DNA of 64,000 nt from Fomitopsis serialis. Taxonomy: Eukaryota; Basidiomycota; Agaricomycetes; Polyporales; Fomitopsidaceae. A program made the translations under genes and the position numbers. The notes beneath the pieces are model-generated. The model did not search any database, had not been told where the DNA came from, and saw only the letters and a list, made by a program, of their open reading frames with translations. The stretch spans positions 62,001 through 126,000 of the forward strand of contig NW_025954996.1 in assembly GCF_022376445.1 (NCBI RefSeq), in the 5' to 3' direction. This document shows, in pieces, positions 11,395 through 23,545 of this stretch. Position 1 is the first letter of the stretch; each line of letters starts with the position of its first letter.

Positions 11395-14300
11395 TCATTT
11401 GGATAACGCCTTTCTGAGGTTGGCGTTCTGCTTCTCCAGCATCTCGATCTTGTCCCCTGCTAGCCTCATCTTCTTCAGCAGGTAATTCATCCGATCTCTC
11501 ACAGCTGTCCGCGAGCCCATCCAGTCCGCTGTGCCAGCATCGACATCTTTCAGCGTGAGCAGCTCTTGCTCGCACGACTTTACGGTGCCCTCCGAGGCAG
11601 CGATGATACGCTCATTGAAGGCGATGTCTTGCGTGGCACGGAAGACGGGGTCTAGACAGACGCTTTCTCAGTACCAAAGGCGTTGGGCAGAATAGTATAT
11701 GACTCACCCTGGACCAGCCGCTCGAAGACATATCTATACACTGGCTTTCCAGGCTTAATGGTGGACGGCCGGGCTAAAGAATTCCTGTGAGAAGGAGACC
11801 AACGCACTAGTAGGTAGGACTGACCATTCTCGGTGCCAATGGCGATGAGCTCGGCATGCTCCATATGCCTGAGAGCGGTTTCGTCGTTCTTGAAAGGGAA
11901 GTCCATCAACACATCGTGGTACGATATCTATGTACGCCCCGTTAGCAGTCTGGTGGTAGATTCAGTATGCGTCCACGAGTCTGTCTCACCTCCGGCTTCT
12001 GCGACAGCTTCTTCATCATCGCCCACGCCTGCTCGCGCGACCACGGCAGGTTCTTTGCATCCTCGAGGTCCTCGCCGTATGCGTTCTTGCGGATTTCACT
12101 GACACCGCGGGTGACGATGTCTTCGATGGCGTCCTGCACGCTTTGGCCGTTATGGACTTTGTGGATAAGCTGCACTCCATCTCAGCGTCATGTGAGAGAT
12201 CGACGAGACAGGGACGCTTACACTTTCGAGGTCACTGGCCCGCCCGCCTAACCGCTGGATGTACGAAACCTGCTCTTTGCTGAACCTCGCGTCCACACCA
12301 CTGTCTTGCAGCTTCTGCTTGACGAAGGAAAGTGCGCTCGAGTTGTCAGCATCAGACAGGGTAATAACGTTCAGTGGTTGGGATGGAAGAGCTAGCCGTA
12401 GAATCCAATGAGCTGAGTCGAAACGCTTGTCTGGACCGTTCAACGTACCCTTGGTCAGCCTCTTCGCATTCTCCCGGTTCTCGCTCACGATAATCACGTG
12501 TGCAACCTAAAGAATATGAGAGTTGAGAAGGACGCAACACGAAGACAGGACTTCATATTTACCTGATTCTGAGCCAAGCTAGCCGCCCAGCGCGACAGCA
12601 CGTCCAGCATCTCCTCTTTGCTAGCCCCTCCACCCTTGCTCTCAAAGCCCTTCACAATCACGATCGGCATCGCCTCAATCGCCTCGACATCCCCCGCGCT
12701 CCGTTCCTTCCTCTGTGCTTCCTTCCTCTCCCTCCCTTCCCCCCTCTTCTCCTCCACCTTCTCCGCCTTTTCTCCATCCCCCCTCTGCAGTGCGCTTACG
12801 ACGTGCAGCCCCTCGTCATTCCGGTCAAACACCTCGTCACCTACGCCCAGTTCGCTCATCACGCCGTTCCCTGCAATGCAGTCCACACGCCCGTCGTGCC
12901 ACGCCCCCTCGCGGATTCGCTCACGCACGCGTGCCTCCTCTGCCCGACGTAGCTCAGCGAGATGCGCATTCTGGACGGCGCGGTCGTGCTCCTTCCGGTG
13001 GGTGGTGTTGACGCGCCCGAGCCCAGTGCCCACGACCTCGAGGATCTGTTTCAGCTGGTCGGTGAGGGTGGTACTGAAGCCGGCTGATTGAGCGGAGCCG
13101 TCAGCTCGTACGTGATGAGCATTCAGATACAGAATACAAGCTGCGCACCCTTCTGGCCGATCAACCCGACGCTGGCGAGGTCGACGAGGTTGTTGAGCGA
13201 GTTGAACACGGAGAAGACGGGCCAGTAGCCTGTCTGCCGGGCGAGCGACGAGAGCAGCGCAGCATCGGACGTCGCTTTCGACAGCTCGGAGACATCAATT
13301 ACCAGTGCCCTCCTGTCCGTCGTCGGGGTCAATCCCGTGGAGAAAAAGTATGAGTGGCATAACACATGTCCTGACCTTCCCGACTGCTTGAGCAGGCCCG
13401 AGATCATACTCGTTTTCCCGCTCCCTTGAGGACCGTAGACGAACGCTACAGTGTCTATATGCAGACAGTGAGACAGAAGTTCGCCATAGACGGGGCTGCT
13501 CGCGTACTTGGCATGTCTTTGAGGTAGCTCTCCAGCGCGCTCTCCGCGTCCTTGCGCTCCTTCCATGCCTCTTGCGCGTGAGCTCGTGTGGCCTCGCCTT
13601 CCGAAGCAGCCGTAACTGAAAGAGAGAACTTCGGCAGGCAGTGTTGCGAAGCCACTGGTACGCCTGGAATTCTGGGGTAGGACAGTGAGTCCTGGGTAGC
13701 AAGGGCGCTGAGCTCCAACGTACGTTTGATATCGAACCAGCCCTCGAGCGTGCCCTCAACCATGAGTACGCGGATTGGGTCGAATATCTATTTCCCAATC
13801 AATCAATCAATCATCATCACACTCAACATCGAACCACGCACCGTATACGTCAACGTCCCCAGTAAGAAAAAAGTACCGGCAGAAATATCCTCGGGTGGCT
13901 CGTCACATAATCTCGAACGACATGCGCCTGCACCGGTGCCTGGTACGTCGTCCTTAGGATCGTCTTCGCCGCCGAAGCCGAGGACGACGGCTGCACCGCG
14001 AGGCCGTGGATGGCGTGTGTGCGATCGCGGCGGATCGCAGGCGACTGAAGGTCACTGTGGAGTACGGAGACCGCCTGCGACGGTTGGAGGAGAGGGCTGG
14101 GAAAGGTCTTGTATGCGACCGTAGGGCTGGATGGAGTGTGGTGTTAGGTGGAAGGGGGATGTGAGATGGATGGACGTACGCGGAGGAGGTATAGAGGGTC
14201 TCTTCGGTGACGTCCGGGCCTTCGAAGGAGACACGGAGGATGGGCGATGGAAAGCGATTCATGTCCTGGCATAGATTTGCATTCAGTGTGCATTTCAGAA

Positions 14301-15802
14301 ACCAATACTAAACGCGTCACTGCAACCCAAATGTACGGGTCGAGGCCTGACACCAGCCAACCCGGGAGGGCGTCGCAGGTCACAGCCACATCCGAGCATA
14401 ACCAAAGATGCAAAGTCAAAGACCACAGCCGACTTAGCCTGATATAGAGCCGTCTGCCCAGGAACACCATTTCAAACAAGGACGTCTGACCCTGTGTCCA
14501 CGATCTCGGCTTGGTGCTCGCGTGAAGGTGGTCAATTTCCAGTTGTCAATTCGAACTAGTCCAGACCTCTGCACATGCTATGATCCCTTGTTCGCGCTTC
14601 TTGCTAGGCATGGTATGGTCGAACACCGGTCCGGATGGATGGATCAGCCGTACACGGCACCACTCGTCGTTTGGTCTATCAAAGATAGGCTGCTGTCGCA
14701 GCCCACTGTGAAACCACCTGTCAGGCATGAACAGCTGTAAGACATTCAATAGCCATCAGGTTATGCGTAGCTGCATGTTGTGGTACAACTGAGTCCATGC
14801 CCGGCAGGTGCGGATTGGGCTTTTGTACCCCTCATCGTGCGGGCAAATCGCCAGGCCAGTTTCAGTAGAGATGCTTTTCATGTGCTACAGCCGCTTTCCG
14901 AGAGCATAAATGGTCGGAATGATGATAGGGTTCCCATCCAACCACGAGGTCCTCTCTAGCTTCGGCGGAGTGCACAGTGCCGACCTGCCCTGTCGCAAGT
15001 CGCGTCCACTTGCTCCGCGGGCACATATTGTGTGTGGCGGGGTTCAGGCACCCGCCATCTGGGTTGTGACGACACGTACGGTATGCACACTCACCTCTCG
15101 CCATGGTCTACCCTTCACGAGCCAAACATCCCCACGCGACACACCGAACCATGATGGGACTCCGCCGTGCTTGCAGCTAGTTCTCTCAGTTCTTGCAGAA
15201 GATCCTTTGGGCACTCCCGCAGCTGCGTCATACGAGAACTTGACGAAGACGCCGCCATCCTTTTCATGTGGTTCCACGGCGATGATCTTGAAGCCGCGAT
15301 CTTTCACGTTGGCAAAGAGCGAGTGTACTGGTCGACAAGGGTTTCTCTGCGGAAGTAGCTCACGTAACGTCGTATGCTGCGAAACGAATGAGCATTCGTA
15401 TCATCTTCCGGCCGACTGGAATAAAGACTCACTCCCAGCGTCCTAGCCTGTACGGAAAGACGGAATCGACGAATAGCCACCCCTCGCTTCGCTGTATCCG
15501 CACTCTCCGTAAGCATAGAATAGCTATATGGCAATCCATTTGCGCACTTCGTTAGACTGTTCCGTCACGTCCGCGGACGCGGCAGCCACAGTCGCGTTAT
15601 GTCGTTTGGTGAGTGCATTGAACGCGCTTGAAGAAGATGCAACCCTCCTCGTTGGCGAGCCTGCGATGTTTCTGAAGAGTTGTCCCTTTACCGAGCGTTG
15701 GAACATGAGAGGAGGGGGAGAGTGCGGATGCAGCCTGGCTGCTCCAGATGCCACTGCCAGGCACTCACTCGGAGCACTGAGCAGGGCTGCCCGCTTGAGC
15801 AT
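11395..15802 (-). CDS. YME2: Mitochondrial inner-membrane protein YME2 (RNA12/PRP12 family)
   Basis: Inner-membrane protein with a matrix RRM-like domain and an intermembrane-space AAA-like P-loop domain, involved in mtDNA maintenance. It starts at ATG 15800-15802 with a basic, Ser/Ala-rich presequence. Then come GWLFVDSVFPYRLGRWE, RRYVSYFRRETLV and EPHEKDGGVFVKFSYD, then GVPSWFGVSRGDVWLVKG. After a long intron come MNRFPSPILRVSFEGPDV, the RRM piece TVTFSRLRSA, and HPRIFLPVLFFLLGTLTYT (the membrane span) with FDPIR after it. Next are the P-loop GPQGSGKTSM, the RNA12 segment LNVITLSDADNSSALSFV, and a C-terminal coiled coil ending NANLRKALSK. The TGA is at 11395-11397. Most introns are short, but the one at 14266-15094 is 829 nt. 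No frame damage was found. The large size fits the family. Confidence 0.92.
14266..15094 (-). other. 829-nt intron of YME2
   Basis: The donor reads GTGAGT at 15094-15089, right after the codons for RPWRE. The acceptor CAG is at 14268-14266, right before DMNRFPSPILRV. The two exons join in phase 0 into a sequence the YME2 family keeps contiguous. Most introns in this window are 50-65 nt, so this one is more than ten times typical. I see no clear terminal repeats, target duplication or protein inside it. Confidence 0.8.
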
Positions 15803-16385
15803 GACGTCCAGATGCGGCGCCCAGCGCTTGCCATCTTATCTTATCTAGAAGCTGTCCTTCGTCACGTCCATCCTCGGGCCCTTCAACTGTTCCGCTCAAT
15901 CTGTACTTAGCACCCACCTTGACATACAGTATCGGTGTTCCTTGTCTCCCAATCGTTCGGCAAAAGCTTGTCCCTGGATACTACTCAAAAAATTGATCGG
16001 CGTAGTCACCGCCCGCCTAGCCCCCTGAGGACAGAAAAGTCGAGCTGCTGCCGCGACACAAGCTCAGAGGATAATCGTGAGCTGGGAATCTTCAATGGTC
16101 AATTGGCGAACTCATCCCGATCCCTCGTCTCAGGCCATCAGAAGAAAGTTCGCTCGAAACGACTGTACAGCAAAACTCCGTCGGTGTGCATCGCTGACTG
16201 GCCACGATACTATCGTCCATACCGATCCCGCGACAACATCAACGTCAGCCGCTACGTATTTGTATGTCTGCGTGTTCAGAAAGGTGCGTTGACCTTCGCG
16301 CCAACATTACCCAGCCTTTGCGCCACCACGACATCCGGCCGCAACGTTGACGCTGAATTGTGCTTCACAGTACCTTCCATTTGCA
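15803..16385. other. Divergent intergenic, YME2 5' side
   Basis: About 580 bp between the YME2 start and the decayed F-box gene. It should hold the YME2 promoter. Open frames on the plus strand run in from the left without recognisable content. Confidence 0.4.
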
Positions 16386-18115
16386 ATGCCGGGATACGAC
16401 TGCGCTCGAATGGGGCGCTGAACATGCTATGCGAGGAGGACCGCATACAGCTGCAGGGTCGCACCGCCCAGCAAGTTCGAAGCTGGATAGCCTCCAAGAC
16501 GCTCGCCATGCGACTCTATCTATCGAAGCTACAACTCGTATTCAATTCGACTCTCCCCGTCAGCACGCTGCCGAACGAGATTTTGGTCGAGATCCTGTTC
16601 TTGCTTCGGCGCTAGACTACCGCAACACATGGATCACGAGGGCCATGGGCGTATGCCGGCACTGGAGGGACACCATCGTGGATGCACCTGTCTTGTGGTC
16701 CAAAATCGATCTGTCGGCGGGACCACGCCTCATAACGCACTATCTTACTCGCTCGAGCAACACAGGCCTCGCCTATATGTACCAGGGCCCAGGAGAGGGG
16801 AAATAATCGAGCAGCATCGACTTCTCTATGATCACCCCCTTCTCGCTGCGCATCATTCGCGAATCACGAATATCATCTCTATATCAACAATAACGCGACG
16901 ATGAGATGAGTCACTGTGGAAAGAGCTAGACGTCCCGTTGCCGCTTTGTTTTCGTTGGAGCTGGAGACTTTATGGTACTCGTGGACGCCGAGTCCTCTCC
17001 CCAATCTCCGCAGCCTGTCATTGGCCTGGTCACCCCGATTGGACAGATTGCCACTCCGCAGTTGACATCCTTGATGCTTTGCGGCGTCCGTTCACTCGAG
17101 ATAAAACCTTCGCGCCCGGGTCTCTTCTGGATCTCTTCGAAACGTGCGTCTCCTTAGAGACCTTCAGTGCGACGATTTTGACTGGGACAAACCATCGGAT
17201 GGAAGGGGATCAAGCGTGCATCCGGGTCGCATCGTGCCACTGTCTCGGATGCGGTACTTCCACCTGGCAGGAGCTCGGGAGGTATCTCGGAGCTGCTTGC
17301 GCAATTGCATTATCACGGCACGCTCATCTCTCTCTACAGCCAGACTTCGATATACGCGCGCCAGACCTTGTGCTCAAGGACTTACTGCCAACGGAGATGA
17401 AAATTTGCCCGCTCTCAGTGAGGCGCGTCAGTAATGTGTGGCACGACCGGATGATGACAGTGCATCAAGCTCACCTTTACGCCGACGTAGAACGCACGGA
17501 CTTCTGGGATTTGAAGTCCTGGAGGTCGTTGCACTCCACAGCGCCGTCGGATATCCCATTTGGTAGCCCTGGATGCCGTCCCTCTGCATCAGGCATCCAC
17601 GCGATATTATTCGGTGCCGATGCGGAACGAATTGAGCAATCACCGTGACTGAGCTTGGTGAATCTTCAACTCAGCACCTGTGGAGACCCTCGTCGTAGGT
17701 ATTGGCGGATCAGGTCGGCACGCAAACCTGGCCGCACGCTGGCCACCTTGCCAAACCTCAAGCATCTCGAGATCATCGGCAACCCTATGATTTCCCTCCT
17801 GCATTGGAGCCGACACCGACGGGGACGCCCTGCGCACAACTGCATGAGCTTGCTCTGCGGTACAAGCTGTCGCAGCGGAACGACTTGGTTGGTATCGAGG
17901 ATACACTGGTGGAGCTCCGTGCGATGCTGCAGAGGCGCATTGAAGTGGAGGGTGGGGCGCGCTTGGAATCCCTTAGCCTTGTTCTGGAGCCTACACGGCA
18001 TTGGCACCTTCGTTTGTCGCCGATCAGCTGCCACCAGACTTAAGACAGCAATTCAAATCTTGGAAACTGTGGTAGGGTCGTTGACGTTCAGGTGCATTGG
18101 TCTGCGAGAAGCAGA
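16386..18115 (+). pseudogene. Decayed F-box/LRR-type gene
   Basis: The remains of an F-box protein can be read only by changing frame. The likely ancestral start is ATG 16386. The segment EEDRIQLQG, then STLPNEILVEILFL (the F-box core), is in one frame and runs into a TAG at about 16613. The natural continuation, LDYRNTWITRAMGVCRHWR with DTIVDAPVLWSKIDL, is in another frame, one base off, with no room for an intron. Later pieces typical of the C-terminal part (PSPLPNLRSLSLAW; LLDLFETCVSLETFS; LATLPNLKHLEIIG; ARLESLSLVLEP) lie in alternating frames with further stops. A paralogue begins at the left edge of the window. Expression as a short F-box peptide cannot be excluded, but a full protein is not encoded. 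Confidence 0.75.
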
Positions 18116-18740
18116 AGAGGGATAGGAGGTTCTTGCAGGAAGGTGAGGATCCTGACATGAGGAGTGGGGACAAGAAGAGAAGGCGGCCATCTAAGTAGCC
18201 ACTGACGGCGGACGTCAGCGGTGTAACGGACGCGCCCGCCACATGCTTACGTCGGCACATAGATACATTGCGCCAGCTTGTACCATAGTTTTGCCTTTCA
18301 ACACCAGTATTCGAGCCTGATCCGTGCCCGTTCTCGCTCTTCCGCCCGACCGCCGCAGCCACTACTTACAACCACCCGACCCTGCCCGCAGTGGGTCGTT
18401 ACACTCAGCGGCCATAGTCCGGCCTTCACCACAAGTCATATACAAGAGGGTCGCTCCTTGATTTACTGTACAACAGAGATCCTGATGCGACAGCCAGCCT
18501 GAGAGTCGCGATGTGTCGCTGTGTATCCATTCTTGCGCGGCGCGCGCTCAGGCTGCCACAGGTTCCGATCTCCCACCCATCTAATCTTATCTCGAAGCGC
18601 TCCGCCCGATGAAGCGCCACAATGTCGATCGGTGCCCGTCACTCATTAGCGCCTTAGACTTCCTGGCCTCCGCGCTCGCTTTCCGCGACAAAATACCTAT
18701 TCCCTTCTGCGATGCTCAGCCATCAAAATTGAGCAAAATC
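18116..18740. other. Intergenic
   Basis: About 620 bp between the F-box pseudogene and the tRNA. No convincing gene on either strand. The segment next to the tRNA 3' end contains TTTT runs in the minus-strand reading. Confidence 0.4.
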
Positions 18741-18839
18741 AGGGCTCAACCGGGAATTGAACCCGGGACCTCGCGCAGCTTACGTAATCAAACGGGGAAT
18801 AACCCGAAGCGCGAATCATACTACTAGACCATTGAGCCA
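18741..18839 (-). tRNA. tRNA-Pro (anticodon CGG) with intron
   Basis: Read on the minus strand, the segment folds as a cloverleaf. The D-arm is GGTCTAGTAGTATGATT. The anticodon stem CGCGC/GCGCG encloses loop TTCGGG, and the T-arm is CCGGGTTCAATTCCCGG. The acceptor strands are TGGCTCA and TGAGCCC. The anticodon is CGG, and fungal tRNA-Pro genes look the same in the D- and anticodon arms. About 25 nt of intron lie directly 3' of the anticodon loop, and its CCCCG can pair with the anticodon region, as expected for tRNA splicing. Just after the 3' end comes TTTT, a Pol III terminator. The first base is T, which mismatches C72; this could lower activity or mean the copy is starting to decay. Confidence 0.88.
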
Positions 18840-19780
18840 TATTAATAGGAACAAATTGTATTGTTGTGCACGGTGCACCTGATATGGAAGCCTGGTGAAG
18901 GTATTATTCGTCTTATCTTAAATCAACACACACAGACCGTACAGTTGCCCAGTCATATTTCCAAGAAGGCAAAAGCGAGTCGAGTGTCTGCCAGTGTTGG
19001 CCATGCAGCACCAGCGCCTATAAAGCTTGCCAAATCCGTCGTATGTACATTTCCAAGCGGAAGCGCCCGGTCGGTCCAAAAGCGGAACCACTCACCTTTA
19101 ACATAGAAGATCCTCCGTACAATGTGGTCGTCGTTTATCATTATAATCGATATCAGTCATCGGTAGAGACTAACACACGAAGCTCGGGTAGAACAGGTTC
19201 AGGTACCTTGTGAGAGTCAGCAGATGAAGTGTATGCAGTGACTCGCGGGGACATCTTCACTCGAGTGATGCCCTATCTGAACCGGACTAATGCAGATATG
19301 ATATTGTAGTGTCATTCTCTGAGTCAGTTACTCAGTTATCCATTTATTGTCATGAGGGCGAAGCCCTATGTAGACGGTACATTCTAGATCATGTCGTGTC
19401 TCCTGTAGTCTGTTGTCGCGTAGCATCACCATCCGCCAAAGCTTCACTGGCAGGCAGGCAGGGTATAGTAGTGCAGTGTAGCATGTGTAGGGGTCGAGTT
19501 AGATAGTTGGAAATGATGCAGAACTGCTCCGCGCGCCGTGCGCCGTACCCTCGTCAACGTGTCCGCTTGTCGCCGTCTTCCATTCTCCGAGTCGCTGGCC
19601 AAGATATATACGATCTCTCATGCCGCTGAGGTGCTAAAACGATCAACCCTATGTATCACGCCGATGAGTCACGGCGAGCATTATATTAAGCAAACACACT
19701 GTTCATTTTGGGCCGGGACGTTGTATAAGTAGTGACAATCTTACTGAACGAAGTGCGGGACCTGACCTCTTGCTTCATGA
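18840..19780. other. Intergenic
   Basis: About 940 bp with only short frames. Minus-strand frames at 18953-19141 and just right of it have no recognisable features. No element termini seen. Confidence 0.4.
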
Positions 19781-20430
19781 TCAGCCTCGCTTCACGCCCC
19801 ACCGTTGCTTCGATATGTACTTCCTCCACTTCTGTACATCTTCGCGTTCCAAGAGTCGATCGAGGTATAATACTCTTGGCGAGCTCTTCGTTGCTCGCCA
19901 CTTGATGTACGGTGGAATGACATGGTCTGTTATGGGATTCGATGTTGTTTGTGACGGAGCGGAGCAGCTAGCTCAACGCGGGAACCACCTGCAGAGCCAA
20001 GCAACGGAGTTGAGCATTCCTTCCAAATGCCATTTCTTCTTCAGTGCTTTCGCGTGCACCTCTCTTGGAATGAGGTGGTGGTACGTCAGCGGCACCTCGC
20101 GCTCGCAGATCTCGCACTCCGAGGCGCGCGTCCTTGACCACACAGGAGGAGGGGCGGTCACTTCTGCGACGTATTCCACGAGAACTTTGCGCAAGAACTA
20201 GAGGCATCGTCGGCATCGCCGCGATGCCGCACGAGATCAGGGTGTCCACGAAGGTGAGCGGGATGTTATCCAGAGTGAACGAGTCGACGTCGGGAAGATT
20301 CGCGCGTTTCTCATGCGCTGCTGAGCGTAACGGCCCAGGGAGGGCTGGCCAGACCTCAGAAGCAAGATAAGTACGAGGTGAAGTCGTCAAGCGAAGATGG
20401 GTTATCTGCCGGAGAGTCCGAGGAGTCCAT
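19781..20430 (-). pseudogene. HNH-type Cys/His protein, broken by single-base deletions
   Basis: The start is ATG 20428-20430 (MDSSDSPADNPSSLDDFTSY). The core CEICEREVPLTYHHLIPR, then HAKALKKKWH and SVAWLCRPCHSTVH, matches a fungal HNH-type protein with two Cys-x2-Cys pairs. The second pair appears only after removing a clean GT-AG intron of about 64 nt inside the CRPC codons. Elsewhere the frame is lost: after FTSY, near GIAAD, before RKVLVEYVAEV, after NEELAK, and again before LLEREDVQKWRKYISKQRWG. Each break looks like one missing base relative to the expected family sequence. The ancestral stop would be at 19781-19783. Whether HNH proteins of this type have nuclease activity is not known to me. 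Confidence 0.75.
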
Positions 20431-20759
20431 GATGCCCGGTTGTGACAGAATCCGGCGAGCGAGGCATTGACTGAAAGTAATGCATTGAGAGCTTTCCTCG
20501 GACATCGAGATATCAGAGACGCGCACAGAGAGAGGCACGCCGACTAGCGGTGAATCGTTGATGCATCAGTTGTGGACGCCTGTTGGACCAGCGAGTGACC
20601 GTGGGACAGCGGGCACAGACACGAAGCACGTGGCCTGCTATTGGGCGCGGCTGTGGCTGCTCTTTCTCTTCTCTTCACTTCGACTGCCGCCCTTATTGGG
20701 CTTCGTTTCATTCGATTCTGCAGACGCGGAGCGCGCGTGTCACGTCACACTGCTACACA
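20431..20759. promoter_or_regulatory. Upstream region of gamma-tubulin
   Basis: About 330 bp between the HNH pseudogene and the gamma-tubulin ATG, divergent. It has a pyrimidine-rich segment (CTCTTTCTCTTCTCTTC at about 20660), as in many fungal promoters. No specific operator claimed. Confidence 0.4.
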
Positions 20760-22604
20760 ATGCCGCGCGAGATCGTGACAGTGCAGCTTGGCCAATGCGG
20801 CAACCAAAGTGCGCCGTCCGCAGTCGCGTCCGCTTCAATCGTGATCTGACCGAGCCGCGTCGCAAGTGGGTTCCGTGTACTGGCAACGGCTCTGTGCTGA
20901 GCATGGTATCAACAAGGAGGGGATACTAGAGGAGTGGGCGACCGAGGGCGGCGACCGGAAGGACGTCTTCTTCTACCAGGCCGACGACGAACATTACATC
21001 CCCCGTGCGATCCTTGTGGACTTAGAGCCTCGCGTACGTCAACGCGTTCTGTCAGTTGACTTACGTGACTGAGGCGTCGTTTTGTACTCAGGTCATTCAT
21101 GGCATCCTCGCATCACCATATGCCAATCTGTACAACCCGGAGAACATCTTTGTTTCTCAGGACGGCGGTGGTGCTGGGAACAACTGGGCCCAAGGATACT
21201 CGGCAGGCGAACGGATCTACGAAGAAGTCATGGAGATGATCGACCGAGAAGCGGAAGGCAGCGATTCACTCGAGGTGCGTGGCTCCCCCCTCACGTCTAC
21301 GCGGAGCATTGAAGACGTCGCAGGGCTTCATGCTCATGCACTCCATAGCGGGCGGGACAGGCTCTGGACTAGGCTCTTTCCTTCTTGAACGGCTAAACGA
21401 TAAGTTTCCGAAGAAGCTCATTCAAACATATTCTGTCTTTCCAAACGCACAGGAGGGCGATGTCGTAGTGCAGCCCTACAATGCTCTCCTGACGCTAAAA
21501 CGACTAACAAATCACGCCGATTCCGTCGTTGTTCTGGACAATGGCGCCCTTGCACGGATATCAGCAGATAGGCTACACGTCCAGACAGCAACGTTCGATC
21601 AAACAAATCAACTGGTAAGTCTCGCACAATAGACTGCGGTATGATCTGCAATTAATACGCGTACCAGGTGTCCACTGTGATGGCTGCCAGCACCCAAACG
21701 CTTCGATACCCTGGATACATGAATAACGACCTCGTCGGCATCATCGCTTCTCTCATCCCGACACCACGGTGCCACTTCCTGATGACTTCATACACCCCGT
21801 TCACGAGTGACCAAATCGACAAGGTAAGCCATCCAGCCTGACCGACTCCGTCCACTACGTGATATCTCGCCAGGCGAAACCCATCCGGCGGACGACCGTT
21901 CTCGATGTGATGCGCCGCCTTCTCCAACCCAAGAACCGCATGGTCTCGACAACGCCGAGCAAGACCGCCTGCTACATCTCCATCCTCAACATCATCCAGG
22001 GTGACGTCGACCCGACTGACGTACGTGCTCTTGGCCCCACACAGGCATGGTGTAGTGACGGGAATTACAGGTCCACCAATCGCTACTCCGTATCCGCGAG
22101 CGCCAACTGGCCAACTTCATCCCTTGGGGCCCTGCATCCATTCAGGTAGCGCTCACGCGCAAGTCGCCGTACATCAGCACGGCACATCGTGTCAGCGGAC
22201 TCATGCTTGCGAACCACACCAGCATCGCTTCCGTGCGTACCTCGCGTGTCATCGACCGTACCATAAATTTGACGCGTCGTTGCCGCGCTACAGCTCTTCA
22301 AGCGCATGATCGACCAATTCGACCGGTTGCGCAAGAGGAACGCGTTCGTCGAGCAGTACAAGAAGGAGAAGATGTTCGAGAACGGATTAGAAGAGTTCGA
22401 CGACGCCAGGTACGCAGCTGTCTCGCCTAAGTCGCGCATGCGAGTTTATCGGGCGTGATAGGGCTACTGCAGAAGAGCTCCAGAAGGAGTACAAGGCCTG
22501 CGAAAGTCCTGACTACATCACATACGTGAGTATCCGACCGTTTGGTCCCCGTGAAATGCTAATGCCAGAAATAGGGTTCCCCGGACGCCGAGCAACCAGC
22601 GTAA
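20760..22604 (+). CDS. TUB4: Gamma-tubulin
   Basis: Microtubule-nucleating tubulin of the spindle pole body. Ten exons can be placed: 20760-20808, 20867-21033, 21092-21274, 21324-21614, 21668-21823, 21874-22020, 22071-22232, 22294-22409, 22462-22525 and 22575-22604. They total 1,365 nt and encode 454 residues, normal for gamma-tubulin. All nine introns are GT-AG and 49-61 nt. Signatures include [35 protein letters not shown] (typical of gamma rather than alpha or beta tubulin), the GTP loop [30 protein letters not shown] and [14 protein letters not shown]. No damage seen. A copy of its last intron, last exon and downstream flank lies at 23930-24226 with the methyltransferase array. Confidence 0.97.
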
Positions 22605-22825
22605 CGGTCTCGTGCTCCATGGGTCTAAGTTATCTCTCCCTCGCGTGACGATGACCAGCAATCCCTTGCCGTACCGCCTGGGCCTTGCACTGTATGATAG
22701 TGTACCATACCGGGGCACCCACAATTTGCTCGCGACGGTGCGTCGGTAAGATTCAGCGGTTCCATTGGGCAAGTACGTGTTCCTCTACATATATATCACA
22801 CGTCTGTACAAAATTCGGTGCTATC

Positions 22826-23545
22826 ACATCTTCCGAAGCTCAGTGATGCCAACGGGCCCCCGATACTCCCAGATCTTCTATCAGGTGTTCGCTCGCTACC
22901 GTTGAACACGGAGAGCATCACCATGTCGTGCATGCTCTTGAATGCGTCCGCGCGATCGTAGCTCGCGGGCAGGGGCGGGAGGTGTTTCGAGCCGAGAGGA
23001 GGATGGATGACCGTATCAGCCACGAGGTGGAAACAAGAAATGCGCCGAACTGATTATCACCTCCCTGCGGGCTTACCTCACCCGCGAGATCCAGGCCTCG
23101 CAAAGACTATGTGTACTGCGCGCGACCGAATGGCGGGGGCGTCCTCGCTCGTCGTATGATCCCTCGCTCTCATTTCTCATGATGCCCGGAAGGCCGTAGT
23201 ATGCCGCCTCCACGCCTCAGACCACCCCTTTGCGGTAGAACGGGTGCGACGAGGGTCGCCGCCAGCTGCGCGGCACTGGCTTATCTACATATTATGCCAG
23301 GGACGCAACATGATCTGCCGGAAACAACTCGGTGAGTAATTTATTGCAGTGGCATTTGTTGGTACACTCACATGATGTAGCGCAGGAAACATACAGTACC
23401 CCTTGACAGGCTGTCGAAGAGGACATACGTGATCAGCCGCATGCGTCCGCTAATTGATGTGATCCCTCGGCATCCCAGATAGGCTTTGCTCATTCGATGA
23501 TCACGGGGAGGTCTTGAGCGTGCCGGCAATGCCGGGCTCGACTTC
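22826..23545 (-). pseudogene. Eroded O-methyltransferase 3' fragment (remnant A)
   Basis: Minus-strand pieces match the C-terminal exons of the methyltransferases to the right. One encodes HPPLGSKHLP and DRADAFKSMHDMVMLSVFNG, followed by a degraded end. Another, at 23368-23450, matches the exon ending in FLRYIM. The first piece is closest to the gene at 27958-29539, with nearly identical DNA around AFKSMHDMVMLSVFNG. There is no N-terminal half, motif I is missing and the frame is broken. Not functional as a methyltransferase. Confidence 0.8.
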
